From: Enterovibrio qingdaonensis
GTDB lineage: Bacteria; Pseudomonadota; Gammaproteobacteria; Enterobacterales; Vibrionaceae
Length of the DNA stretch: 64,000 bases
Reading direction: 5' to 3'
Assembly (NCBI RefSeq): GCF_028683135.1
Contig: NZ_JAJUBB010000026.1
Location: forward strand, 1 to 64,000
Shown here: in pieces, positions 1 to 7,616 of the stretch
How the letters are laid out: each line of letters starts with the position of its first letter
How positions within the stretch are numbered: the first letter of the stretch is position 1
Translations under genes and position numbers: made by a program
The notes under the pieces: generated by a model
Seen by the model: only the letters and a program-made list of their open reading frames with translations
Told to the model about the DNA's origin: nothing
The model's database searches: none

Positions 1-1
1 T

Positions 2-415
2 GTGGATTTAAACCCCGTTCGTGCAGCGATAGCACCTACCCCTGAGCAGTCTGCACATACATCAGTAAAAGCCCGTTTAGCGTCGCTGCTAAAGGATGAA
101 CCCACGGCTCCCTGCTTGTTTCCTTTTTCCGGCAACCCAAGAGAAAACATGCCTGAAGGCATACCTTTTCGGTTGATGGATTATTTAGAGTTGGTCGAGT
201 GGACAGGGCGACAGATACGAGACGATAAACGTGGCCATATTGAAAATACCTTACCGCCATTGCTTGCACGGCTTGGATTAGACCCTGATTGTTGGTTAAA
301 CACCTGTACCCGAATAGAGCGAGGCAACATTGTAGGCTCAGAATCAGCGGTGAAAGCTGCATTGCCTCACCTTAATCGCCAAAGGGTGTCAGGTCTTAGA
401 CTACCTGACCACTAA
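2..415 (+). CDS. C-terminal part of a Y1/RAYT-like transposase (cut by left edge)
   Basis: The reading frame is open at the left edge, so only the last ~137 residues are present. It begins with VDLNPVRA, which matches the Y-[VI]-D-LNPVRA signature found after the HUH and tyrosine catalytic part of IS200-like and REP-associated tyrosine transposases (known family feature). The rest resembles the long C-terminal extension of the ~320-residue versions of these proteins, with RGHIENTLPPLLARLGLD and NIVGSESAVK. The HUH motif and catalytic tyrosine are outside the window, so activity cannot be judged. A perfect GTCAGGT/ACCTGAC inverted repeat overlaps the 3' end of the gene, and a diverged copy of the same 3' flank recurs at 2605-2820, which supports a mobile or formerly mobile element. 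The gene might be a domesticated RAYT rather than an active insertion sequence. Confidence 0.75.
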   Translation: MDLNPVRAAIAPTPEQSAHTSVKARLASLLKDEPTAPCLFPFSGNPRENMPEGIPFRLMDYLELVEWTGRQIRDDKRGHIENTLPPLLARLGLDPDCWLNTCTRIERGNIVGSESAVKAALPHLNRQRVSGLRLPDH

Positions 416-604
416 TTTCCTCTTTTCACTCATTGTTTATACCTATCAGATGCCTTTCTGAGTTTTCGGTTATTTGAAAAAGACCTAAAGGGTAGGAAAA
501 TTCGTTGATCCGTCAAACATGGCAGGTATATCTGGCTGAATGCCGCCAATGTAGGGGGAGTTCACGGTGTTGGTCAAGGCGTTGAGTTGTGATCTTATTA
601 AAGT
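381..604 (+). repeat. Direct repeat copy 1: transposase 3' end and flank
   Basis: This ~224-bp segment covers the last codons of the transposase and its downstream flank. It aligns in the same orientation with 2605-2820. Landmarks shared in order are AAAGGGTRTCAGG, CACTAATTTCCT-like sequence, a TATCAG/CTGA block, CCAAYRTNGG, GTCAANRCRTTGAGTTGT and TTAAAGT. By eye about two thirds to three quarters of positions match, so the two copies are old. Confidence 0.6.
388..409. repeat. Palindromic hairpin at transposase 3' end
   Basis: GTCAGGT (388-394) and ACCTGAC (403-409) form a 7-bp perfect inverted repeat with an 8-nt loop, ending just before the transposase stop codon. Y1 transposases recognise subterminal hairpins (family knowledge), so this may be an element end or REP-like site. 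The function is inferred only. Confidence 0.5.
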
Positions 605-650
605 GTGTGTCCCTGGATTTTTGCTAGTGCTTAGTCAGTGATTTGCTTTA

Positions 651-682
651 GATATGAAAAAGCCCGCTCTGTGAGCGGGCTT
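651..682. terminator. Hairpin terminator, also left direct repeat of the island
   Basis: AAAAAGCCCGCTC and its complement flank a short loop, giving a stem with A and T runs on both sides, so it can terminate in either direction. It lies 60 bp past the stop codon of the OLD-family gene and probably ends that transcript. Thirty of 32 positions match 5213-5244, so the same element brackets the 4.5-kb AT-rich cargo. Confidence 0.7.
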
Positions 683-741
683 TTGATTTGGTGGGTTAGT
701 AAGGGTTGGGCTGTTTTATATAGTATGTACCTTTTATCAGC

Positions 742-2409
742 CTATATTTTCGCCTCTAGTTCAGCGACTTTAGTATATAGACCACTATGGCAACCTGATT
801 CGATATCCATTAAGGAAGACCGCAGCCTGTCATATCTTGGGCTACTTTCAAAATCTGAGGCTGTAATGTGCTTGAACAAATTATATGGCTTATCTTTTTG
901 TGGTGACTCATCTAAATAGTCACCCTCAAAGTCTGGTACATGAACTAGCGTTTGAACCCTGCCATTAGTTGCGTCAGCAGCAAGTCTAATTTTTTCATTA
1001 ATAGTCCACATGGCATTTTTCTTACCATTGCTGTTAAGCTTGGTATCCAAATCGTGTATAGCCACTGCTTTTGCGCCGAATTGGTCGAATATTTTGATAA
1101 ACGTAGGGATGTTTGCTTTACCTCGACAGTTTATTACACAGTGTGTCATAGCCAGATTATGTCGTTTTATCTGGTCTTGATACGCTAAATATTCTGTGTC
1201 TCCCTCCACTAGTAAAGCAGTATCGTAGAAGAAGAACTCGTTGACTGTTGGGCAACAACGATTCAAAAACTTTAAGTTGTCTTTTTCATCTGGTGAAAAT
1301 GCTGATTTATCCGTCTGGTAGTACAAAACATCATTAACTAGGTTTGAAACCTTGATGAGAGTCGTATGATCTTTCGTTAAATCAATAAAAACTGGAGAGT
1401 GTGTTGTACAAATCACCTGCCATCCATCTAACTCTGCTAACGCATAAATTGCCTCACATGCCGACCGAATAACCGCAGGATGCATGTTGATTTCCGGTTC
1501 ATCAATCAACAACACTTTGGGTTTGTCGGCATCAATAGCAGTACGACCTTTTTTCAATAGTCCTTGAGAGCTGAGAGTTTTTATTGCAGCCCACAAAAAT
1601 GAACGCTGGACACCTGAACCTTGATTTGCAAGCGGCGCTGAGCTTCCATTATTTTCGAAGATGAACCGGCTACCCTCTTTGATTGCTTTTTCTGGGTCGA
1701 ATTTACCAACGCCAGCTTCAAACTTAACGTTCATGCCTTTAAACATCTTATCAACTTCAGTTTGAATGCTAGTGCTAATTGATGAAATTTCATTAGACAA
1801 CTCAGTTTCAACCTCTTTGGCAAGGGCATCAATTTCAGCCATGATCTTGGCAACTTTAGATTTGTCTTGCTTTATTTTTGCAGCGGCATTTTTTGAGATT
1901 AACTCTTTTACCACCTGCTCTAGAGCTTCGGTATTATCAGTAGGGTTAATTCGTATCGGCATAGGTAGACGACTAATAAGGATTGTATTCCAACCACCAC
2001 CGCCACCAGGCTTAAATGCATTAGTTTTATTACTAAAGCTAAACTTCTTCGCTTTTTCGTCAGCTTTTGACCAAACAAATTTAAACTTTGCACAATCACC
2101 AAACTCTTGATCAGCTGTAATTAGCCACTCTTGACCAATACTATTCAGATCATCAGAAGATATATCTGTAAAAACACCTGTGATAGAAATCGGCAATGAA
2201 TCACTTTGATTGTGGAAGTAATCACTTTGATTGTGGAAGTAATCACGTGAAAGTGCAGAGCCTACAGAGAAGTAGGCTTCATAAGCATCTAACACTGTTG
2301 ATTTTCGGCAGTTATTTGGACCAATTAAGATCACAACATTATCAATTAGTACTTTAACTTCCGACTTGATACCTTTAAAGTTTTCGATTAACAATGCTGA
2401 TAATTTCAT
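742..2409 (-). CDS. OLD-family ATP-dependent nuclease (ABC ATPase + TOPRIM) with altered Walker A
   Basis: This 555-residue protein has the layout of overcoming-lysogenization-defect nucleases. An ABC/SMC-like ATPase is split by a coiled segment (about residues 180-230), with signature-like GSGVQRSFLWAA, Walker B KVLLIDEPEINMHP and H-loop CTTHSP. A C-terminal TOPRIM domain follows, with ALLVEGDTEYLAYQ and the metal site IHDLDTK. Relatives include GajA of Gabija and class 1 OLD proteins in phage defence, but no GajB-type helicase lies nearby. The Walker A motif reads GPNNCRKST, so the glycine before the catalytic lysine is replaced by arginine, which may impair ATP binding. A 21-bp tandem duplication adds seven repeated residues (YFHNQSD twice) near residue 65. 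The start at 2409 gives the typical MKLSALLIENFKG opening. The gene is AT-rich compared with the core genes to the right. The family call is firm; activity is uncertain. Confidence 0.85.
   Translation of the reverse strand: MKLSALLIENFKGIKSEVKVLIDNVVILIGPNNCRKSTVLDAYEAYFSVGSALSRDYFHNQSDYFHNQSDSLPISITGVFTDISSDDLNSIGQEWLITADQEFGDCAKFKFVWSKADEKAKKFSFSNKTNAFKPGGGGGWNTILISRLPMPIRINPTDNTEALEQVVKELISKNAAAKIKQDKSKVAKIMAEIDALAKEVETELSNEISSISTSIQTEVDKMFKGMNVKFEAGVGKFDPEKAIKEGSRFIFENNGSSAPLANQGSGVQRSFLWAAIKTLSSQGLLKKGRTAIDADKPKVLLIDEPEINMHPAVIRSACEAIYALAELDGWQVICTTHSPVFIDLTKDHTTLIKVSNLVNDVLYYQTDKSAFSPDEKDNLKFLNRCCPTVNEFFFYDTALLVEGDTEYLAYQDQIKRHNLAMTHCVINCRGKANIPTFIKIFDQFGAKAVAIHDLDTKLNSNGKKNAMWTINEKIRLAADATNGRVQTLVHVPDFEGDYLDESPQKDKPYNLFKHITASDFESSPRYDRLRSSLMDIESGCHSGLYTKVAELEAKI
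2200..2241. repeat. Two perfect 21-bp tandem units inside the OLD gene
   Basis: The unit at 2200-2220 is repeated exactly at 2221-2241, and the first bases of a third unit follow. It keeps the reading frame and encodes the doubled heptapeptide YFHNQSD. The identity of the two units shows a recent duplication. Confidence 0.95.
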
Positions 2410-2845
2410 TTTTATCCTTATTATCTATAGACATCTTAATTCTGATTATATATAAAACCAATCATTCATTAGCGGACAACTCAACGATTTAACACAAAAG
2501 AAAATAGGGGGGGGAAACGCCTTTAGAAAAACATAAAAGCCCAAGTGACAAGATAAGGAATTTTATCACCCTTCGTAATCACTCGTTACTTTATATTAAT
2601 CGATAAAGGGTATCAGGATCCAAGTCACCTGACAGATAAATTTCCTTTCAAACGTTTTTACGTATCAGGTGTCCATCTGACTATTCTTATTTCGAAAAGC
2701 ACCAAAGAGGTTAAGATTATTTTTAATTCTCCAGCACTGGTGAGCATTTGTTATTGAATATCACCAACATTGGCAAATCACAGTATTAGTCAATACATTG
2801 AGTTGTCAATTTCTTAAAGTAGCAGTCTTTCTTCCAGCCCCTACT
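2410..2845. other. Intergenic region between the OLD gene and the DUF6119 gene
   Basis: This AT-rich spacer contains a run of eight G (2507-2514) about 100 bp upstream of the OLD start, and the diverged second copy of the transposase 3' flank (2605-2820). ATTAGCGGACAACT lies ~60 bp upstream of the OLD start, and ATTAGCGGAAAACT (13 of 14 identical) lies ~40 bp upstream of the DUF6119 start. The two genes may therefore share an operator-like or promoter-proximal element. No convincing gene is seen. Confidence 0.5.
2605..2820 (+). repeat. Direct repeat copy 2: decayed transposase 3' end and flank
   Basis: This is the diverged counterpart of 381-604 in the same orientation. The part equivalent to the transposase's last codons is no longer open, so it is a remnant. 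The OLD gene lies exactly between the two copies. Confidence 0.55.
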
Positions 2846-4582
2846 TTATGCTCTTTTGTTCACAAGCCTTATAGCATATGCCAATTCAATACCACGCTCA
2901 TCGATAAGATATTTATGGGTATTGGCTAGCTCATATTTAGCCATAAAAGGTAAATCATCAATATTCTTTTCTTTTTCATACGTCAAAATACAAAGCAAAA
3001 CTGAGAATGTTGACTCTTGTAGTTCAGCCCTTTTTTCTTTAATTATTGAAAGAAACTCACCCTTATCTTTATTTGCATTCTCTGGATTTTCATTCTCATT
3101 AATGAATTTAATCATAGCCTTTCTTGTATCTATATCTTTTACAAATGCATCTGTATAAAATCTAGATTGAACAAATAAATGACTTAGTGAACTTGTGCCA
3201 CCTTTTAATACTTTTACATGAATTAACTGCTTGTCCTTGTGTAATAGGTCACATATTTCATATCTATTTTTCCCTGCTATATTGATTTTTGCCTTATCAA
3301 ATAAGTATATCTCAGAGTTTGATTTTGCAACATATGAATTATAGGCCTCCTCCTTAAACTTTACTACATCAATACCTTTTTCTTTGACTACACAGCGAAT
3401 TGAAATGTCGTTCGGCAAATATTCATTAGACCTATCTTTTATGTTGTTTATTACATATGATTCAACTTCACACTTAAAGTCGGAACTAACATTTCTCCAC
3501 ACTCCAGAGCTTAAAATATAAGTTATACCATTCTCCTCAAGCTCACAATTCAGACAGTTATAAGCCCTCATGGTAAATATGTCTTCTGAGGTGTTCACGT
3601 AGTACACCTTCCAATTTAAAACGGTCTTAATGGAAGATTTTTGGGTAAACCCATAATTTTGATCAACAAGATCTGATATATTAAGGTCTTCGAATTTATC
3701 AAAGGGTTCGTCTGCTTCAGGGTCTTTATATGAAAAATAGGAAACATTATCGTCCATTATGACGCTAGGAGATAAATTAACGCATGAATATTCTTTATTT
3801 TTCAACAGATTAAATAGTGCTTTATTTAGTTTGTCAACCTCATCTTCATCGCTTACATAATCAAGCCTGCCATAAGAAGGAAACTTTTCTTTGTACTCTT
3901 CTAGATTATAGGCTTCTTCAAGATTTAACAGTATATCAATTATTCCATCATCGGTTACATTCGTTCCTTTCTTGATATTTACGGTAATGGAACTTTTCCC
4001 CGAGAATGATTTTATATATGGGTAATTCTCATAAGTTGACCCAGATATGGACCTAAAAAACTCTTTCTCATCATTTATGTCAAATATTTCTAGATTTGCA
4101 CCTTTACTCGCTTGTCGATCAGTTAATGTCGAGACAGATGAGTGCGTCGTAGTGTTAACTTTTCTTAGGTTATTATGGTCACATATGTTCATCGCCACCT
4201 TTATACCAAAATCATTCACTAACTTATCTGAATTGATAAATCTAGAGGTGTGCATGCCAAAAGTTAAAACATAGAATAGTGTGTCATCGACATCGCGAGT
4301 TATTTTTAAACACAAGACAGCTGAAGGTGACGTGTTTTTATTAGAAAACTTAAGGTTTATATTTTCACTAAGGCCATTGAGCATTACCATCCAAGGATAA
4401 TCTGCTTCCGTTTTTGATTTACCACCAACATCAGCATACTTTACAATTCCTTCAATCTCAAATCCATTACTCTGATACGTAAATTGAGGCAACGGCTCCG
4501 TTGATATATCGAATATAGCCGAGAAACTTTTAACAGAGGCTTTAGCTCTAAAAATTGTCATTTTATCTAAGTTACTACTCAC
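2846..4582 (-). CDS. DUF6119 / TIGR04141-family protein, putative defence-island gene
   Basis: The product is a 578-residue soluble protein without signal peptide or membrane segments. I assign it to the sporadically distributed TIGR04141/DUF6119 family from its length and from the C-terminal block YEICDLLHKDKQLIHVKVLKG followed by SSLSHLFVQ, which is the family's most conserved stretch. Molecular function is not established for this family; members occur patchily, often among defence and mobile genes (general knowledge). It is read in the same direction as the OLD nuclease, 436 bp away. Base composition is clearly more AT-rich than the surrounding core genes, which suggests horizontal transfer. 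A conserved ATTAGCGGANAACT motif lies shortly upstream of both genes. Whether it works together with the OLD nuclease is unknown. Confidence 0.7.
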   Translation of the reverse strand: MSSNLDKMTIFRAKASVKSFSAIFDISTEPLPQFTYQSNGFEIEGIVKYADVGGKSKTEADYPWMVMLNGLSENINLKFSNKNTSPSAVLCLKITRDVDDTLFYVLTFGMHTSRFINSDKLVNDFGIKVAMNICDHNNLRKVNTTTHSSVSTLTDRQASKGANLEIFDINDEKEFFRSISGSTYENYPYIKSFSGKSSITVNIKKGTNVTDDGIIDILLNLEEAYNLEEYKEKFPSYGRLDYVSDEDEVDKLNKALFNLLKNKEYSCVNLSPSVIMDDNVSYFSYKDPEADEPFDKFEDLNISDLVDQNYGFTQKSSIKTVLNWKVYYVNTSEDIFTMRAYNCLNCELEENGITYILSSGVWRNVSSDFKCEVESYVINNIKDRSNEYLPNDISIRCVVKEKGIDVVKFKEEAYNSYVAKSNSEIYLFDKAKINIAGKNRYEICDLLHKDKQLIHVKVLKGGTSSLSHLFVQSRFYTDAFVKDIDTRKAMIKFINENENPENANKDKGEFLSIIKEKRAELQESTFSVLLCILTYEKEKNIDDLPFMAKYELANTHKYLIDERGIELAYAIRLVNKRA

Positions 4583-5212
4583 TCATCGTCCTCATTACTT
4601 GAATATAAAAATAGCAACTTATTAGCGGAAAACTTGGCCATTTTTTAGTCACTTAAAATGTTGTTGAAATACATCTTGAAAACAGTGGCGTACCGAACTA
4701 ATCAAGCATCAATTTTGACTTTGTGCGCTTAGTTAAGACTTGCTACCGACATTTCGCATGAAAAAAGTTAAGCAGTTCGGTGTCAACATTGCACTTGCGC
4801 TCTAGAGCTATGAACTCACCTTCAGGCAAAAACACCCTAAGCTACCGCCCTTTGCTTCTCCGAACGCAACCACCGCTTAAATGCCTTATAAAACCTACTT
4901 TAATCTATCACAAAGTAAGATATTCCGTACTTGAAAAGTGTCACGTTTCTCACTGGTTGGTTGGGAAATATTCTATATATTCAGAGTGATATTATATTGA
5001 GATGGTTTAGGGTGGCGGCAGTTCGAGAGCTCATTTCCTTTGATGTTCTCTATCCGTCTTGCCGTTATGTTGAGGTGCATATTTGACAGCCATGAATAAT
5101 AATCGATGAAACCAAGATTTGGTCTCGTACTATTCATCTCACATTATCGCTTATCAAAATTACCGCCAATAACTCAGCACGTTCATCTGTTATCGGTATT
5201 GGCCTTATTCCA
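4583..5212. other. AT-rich intergenic stretch, no convincing gene
   Basis: Only short open frames are present (for example 69 codons at 4780-4989), with no ribosome binding site or recognisable protein. ATTAGCGGAAAACT lies at about 4620, upstream of the DUF6119 start. A weak inverted repeat lies around 5090-5140. Otherwise I see nothing that can be named. Confidence 0.4.
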
Positions 5213-5244
5213 GATACGAAAAAGCCCGCTCAGTGAGCGGGCTT
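5213..5244. repeat. Right copy of the terminator-like direct repeat
   Basis: This sequence matches 651-682 at 30 of 32 positions, including the GCCCGCTC/GAGCGGGC stem and the flanking GATAYGAAAAA. It lies downstream of the tRNA-Ser unit and could also serve as a transcription terminator. Confidence 0.65.
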
Positions 5245-5247
5245 AAT

Positions 5248-5273
5248 CTAATTTGGCGGAGGGATAGGGATTT
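5248..5273. repeat. Detached copy of the tRNA-Ser 3' end
   Basis: Twenty-six bases match 5435-5460 with one mismatch. They correspond to the CCA end, acceptor strand and T-stem of tRNA-Ser, but no tRNA body follows. In its place is a GC-rich series of short hairpins (5274-5390). It may be a scar of a lost tRNA copy or an attachment-site duplication. Confidence 0.6.
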
Positions 5274-5400
5274 ATGCGGTCGCTCCGCGCCCTTCCCTTC
5301 GGGCCGTTGCTTCTTCGGCTTCGCCGAGCAACGTTGTCTCGCTGCGCTCGGCTGAACCCTGGCTAGAGCTCTGCACCCCTATCTCATCGAGGCATAAAAA
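5274..5400. repeat. GC-rich multi-hairpin element next to the tRNA
   Basis: Successive short inverted repeats are visible, such as GCGG/CCGC, CCCTTCCC/GGG and CGGC/GCCG. Composition is sharply GC-rich beside AT-rich DNA. From memory, similar sequences occur between tRNA genes in Vibrionaceae. It carries no coding potential. Confidence 0.45.
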
Positions 5401-5404
5401 CGCA

Positions 5405-5436
5405 AAAAGGCCGCTGATAATTCAGCGGCCTTTTCT
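5405..5436 (-). terminator. Terminator of tRNA-Ser
   Basis: A GGCCGCTGA/TCAGCGGCC stem with a 4-nt loop and T-rich tails lies directly downstream of the tRNA on the minus strand, as expected for a rho-independent terminator. Confidence 0.85.
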
Positions 5437-5440
5437 AATT

Positions 5441-5531
5441 TGGCGGAGAGATAGGGATTTGAACCCTAGGTGCGCTATAAACGCACGCCGGTTTTCAAGA
5501 CCGGTGCTTTCAACCACTCAGCCATCTCTCC
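5441..5531 (-). tRNA. tRNA-Ser(UGA)
   Basis: Read on the minus strand, the 91-nt gene starts GGAGAGATGGCTGAGTGG and ends with a TCTCTCC acceptor strand, the discriminator G typical of serine tRNAs, and an encoded CCA. The anticodon stem CCGGT/ACCGG encloses the loop CTTGAAA, so the anticodon is UGA. A long variable arm (GCGTGCGTTTATAGCGC) confirms a class II serine tRNA. It has its own promoter (5543-5571) and terminator (5405-5436). Confidence 0.97.
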
Positions 5532-5542
5532 GTATGGCCGCC

Positions 5543-5571
5543 ATCATAATGATGTGGTGACTTGCTGTAAA
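5543..5571 (-). promoter_or_regulatory. Sigma70 promoter of tRNA-Ser
   Basis: On the minus strand, TTTACA (5566-5571) and TATGAT (5543-5548) are separated by exactly 17 bp. The -10 lies 12 bp before the tRNA 5' end. Confidence 0.8.
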
Positions 5572-5970
5572 GCCGAAAACGTTCAACTGCTCACTCCATG
5601 ACCCGCTTTGTGTTTAGACGGTTTAAATTCGCCCTATGTGACGAGTTTTCAGACAAACACTTCGCATTGAAATAAGCCAATACGCAACTTAGCGACCAGA
5701 ATAATCCTTTCTACAACTGCTACAAACTTTCGACGAATGACTGCTTGAGGCTCATTTCAAGCACAATTCGAACCATAACCACCCGCTTTTTGGTCAGTTT
5801 TCTCGGTCTGTGACTACACTGAAGTGAGCCTTTCGTTATTGAGAAGTAAGCAGATGTCTTACAAGTGAGTCAGAATTCTTAACTCTCCTCGTTTGGGTAC
5901 AGTTAAGCATTTTCTCTCAATCTCGTTGCGTAAAGGGAAATGGAACCAAAACGAGAAATGAGAGATAACG
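5572..5970. other. Intergenic region before the acetolactate-synthase-like gene
   Basis: No gene is seen. It presumably holds the promoter of the downstream two-gene operon, but I cannot assign -35/-10 elements with confidence. GAGAGATAACG just before 5971 provides the ribosome binding site. Confidence 0.4.
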
Positions 5971-7608
5971 ATGAAAACATCCGATTTATTTGTCAAAGCA
6001 CTCGAAAATGAAGGTGTCGAATACATTTACGGCATTCCCGGTGAAGAAAACCTCGATTTCCTCAATTCACTCAAAGATTCCCCCATTGAACTGGTCTTGA
6101 CGCGCCATGAGCAAGCCGCCGGTTTTATGGCTGCTACCTATGGACGACTCACCGGTAAACCGGGAGTTTGTCTCTCTACCTTAGGGCCAGGTGCGACTAA
6201 CTTCGTGACTGCCGCCGCCTATGCGCAGCTCGGTGCAATGCCCATGGTCATGTTGGGTGGTCAAAAACCGATTCGTAAAAGTAAACAAGGTCGATTCCAG
6301 ATTGTTGATGTCGTCAATCTGATGAAGCCTATTACTAAATATTCAGAGCAAATCGTCGACGGAAACAATGTGCCTGCGATGGTCAGAGAAGCGTTCCGCG
6401 TCTGCTCCGAAGAAAGACCCGGTGCAGGTTATCTGGAACTGCCTGAAGATATTGCGGAAGAAGACTCGGGTGCATCTATTTTCGATGTGGTCTCTCATCG
6501 TCGCCCCGATGCGAACGATCTCTGCTTAGAGCAAGCTGCAGAGATGATTAAAAACGCAAAAATGCCGTTACTGCTCATTGGGGCTGGCGCAAATCGTAAG
6601 CGTTCAAGTAAAGCCCTGCGAGACTTCATTGATAAAACGGGCATCTATTTCTTCAACACGCAAATGGGTAAAGGTGTGGTTGATGAACGCCATGAGCGTT
6701 TTATTGGCACCGCAGCCCTTTCCAGCCACGATTTTCTCCACTGCGCGATTGAGCGTGCAGATGTGATCATCAATGTTGGCCACGATGTCATCGAAAAGCC
6801 GCCTTTCTTTATGGAAAAAGGCGGGACAAAAGTCATTCACGTTAATTTCTTTGCGGCGCGCACTGATGAGGTGTATTTCCCGCAGATTAACGTTGTCGGC
6901 GACATCTGCTCGTCTGTTAGCCGCCTGACTGACAAAGTCGGTAAGCTTGAACAGGACATGACGTTCTTTGGCAAAGTTAAAGCCAATGTCGATGAGCGCA
7001 CGACCAAATATTTTGAAGATCGCCGCTTCCCTATTTTGCCTCAACGTTTGGTGAAAATCTTGCGTGATGAACTCGGTGATGAAGACATTGTTACCTTGGA
7101 CAATGGCGTGTACAAAATTTGGTTTGCCCGCAACTATCTGTGCCATTCCAATAACACCCTGCTGTTAGATAACGCGCTTGCAACAATGGGGGCAGGCTTA
7201 CCATCAGCCATGGCTGCCAAACAGCTAAATCCTGACAAGAAGGTCGTTTCCGTCAATGGTGATGGCGGCTTCCTCATGAACTCTCAGGAATTGGAACTTG
7301 CCGTCCGCATGGGATTGGACATGGTTGTCATTATTCTTAACGACAGCGCATACGGCATGATCAAATGGAAACAAGAAGGCATGGGCTTTGACAATTTCGG
7401 GCTCGATTTCAATAACCCAGACTTCGTGAAATACGCCAACAGCTTTGGTGCGATAGGTCACCGTCCTGACAGCCATGATGAGTTCCAATCTATCTTAAAA
7501 CACGCGCTAAACACCAAAGGCGTGCATTTAATCGACCTTCCAGTTGATTACTCTCTCAATCACTCGATTTTGAATGTATTGATTAAAGAAAGCCGCTCTA
7601 TCGGATGA
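5971..7608 (+). CDS. ThDP-dependent acetolactate-synthase-like large subunit
   Basis: This 545-residue protein belongs to the ThDP-dependent acetolactate synthase/pyruvate oxidase family. The N-terminal Pyr domain has EYIYGIPGEENLDF and the catalytic glutamate in LTRHEQAAGFMA. The central domain follows, and the C-terminal PP domain has the ThDP motif GDGGFLMNSQE ending in ILNDSAYG. The length fits a single-chain catabolic-type enzyme, and no regulatory small subunit (IlvN/H) follows. The expected reaction is condensation of two pyruvates to acetolactate plus CO2, or a related decarboxylation. No acetolactate decarboxylase lies nearby; the partner gene is an aldehyde dehydrogenase overlapping the 3' end region. 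This pairing suggests the product or a decarboxylation aldehyde is oxidised, but the true substrate is not shown. SD GAGAGA precedes the ATG. Confidence 0.85.
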   Translation: MKTSDLFVKALENEGVEYIYGIPGEENLDFLNSLKDSPIELVLTRHEQAAGFMAATYGRLTGKPGVCLSTLGPGATNFVTAAAYAQLGAMPMVMLGGQKPIRKSKQGRFQIVDVVNLMKPITKYSEQIVDGNNVPAMVREAFRVCSEERPGAGYLELPEDIAEEDSGASIFDVVSHRRPDANDLCLEQAAEMIKNAKMPLLLIGAGANRKRSSKALRDFIDKTGIYFFNTQMGKGVVDERHERFIGTAALSSHDFLHCAIERADVIINVGHDVIEKPPFFMEKGGTKVIHVNFFAARTDEVYFPQINVVGDICSSVSRLTDKVGKLEQDMTFFGKVKANVDERTTKYFEDRRFPILPQRLVKILRDELGDEDIVTLDNGVYKIWFARNYLCHSNNTLLLDNALATMGAGLPSAMAAKQLNPDKKVVSVNGDGGFLMNSQELELAVRMGLDMVVIILNDSAYGMIKWKQEGMGFDNFGLDFNNPDFVKYANSFGAIGHRPDSHDEFQSILKHALNTKGVHLIDLPVDYSLNHSILNVLIKESRSIG

Positions 7609-7616
7609 GGTCAGAT

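Noticed and set aside
683-710. Possible decayed tRNA 3' end after the left terminator repeat
   Set aside because: The similarity to a tRNA CCA/T-stem is too weak to separate from chance.
2507-2514. Run of eight G upstream of the OLD gene as a phase-variation tract
   Set aside because: It is about 100 bp from the start codon and outside any identifiable promoter spacer, so there is no support for switching.
4780-4989. 69-codon open frame on the plus strand
   Set aside because: No ribosome binding site, no recognisable domain and composition typical of noncoding AT-rich DNA.
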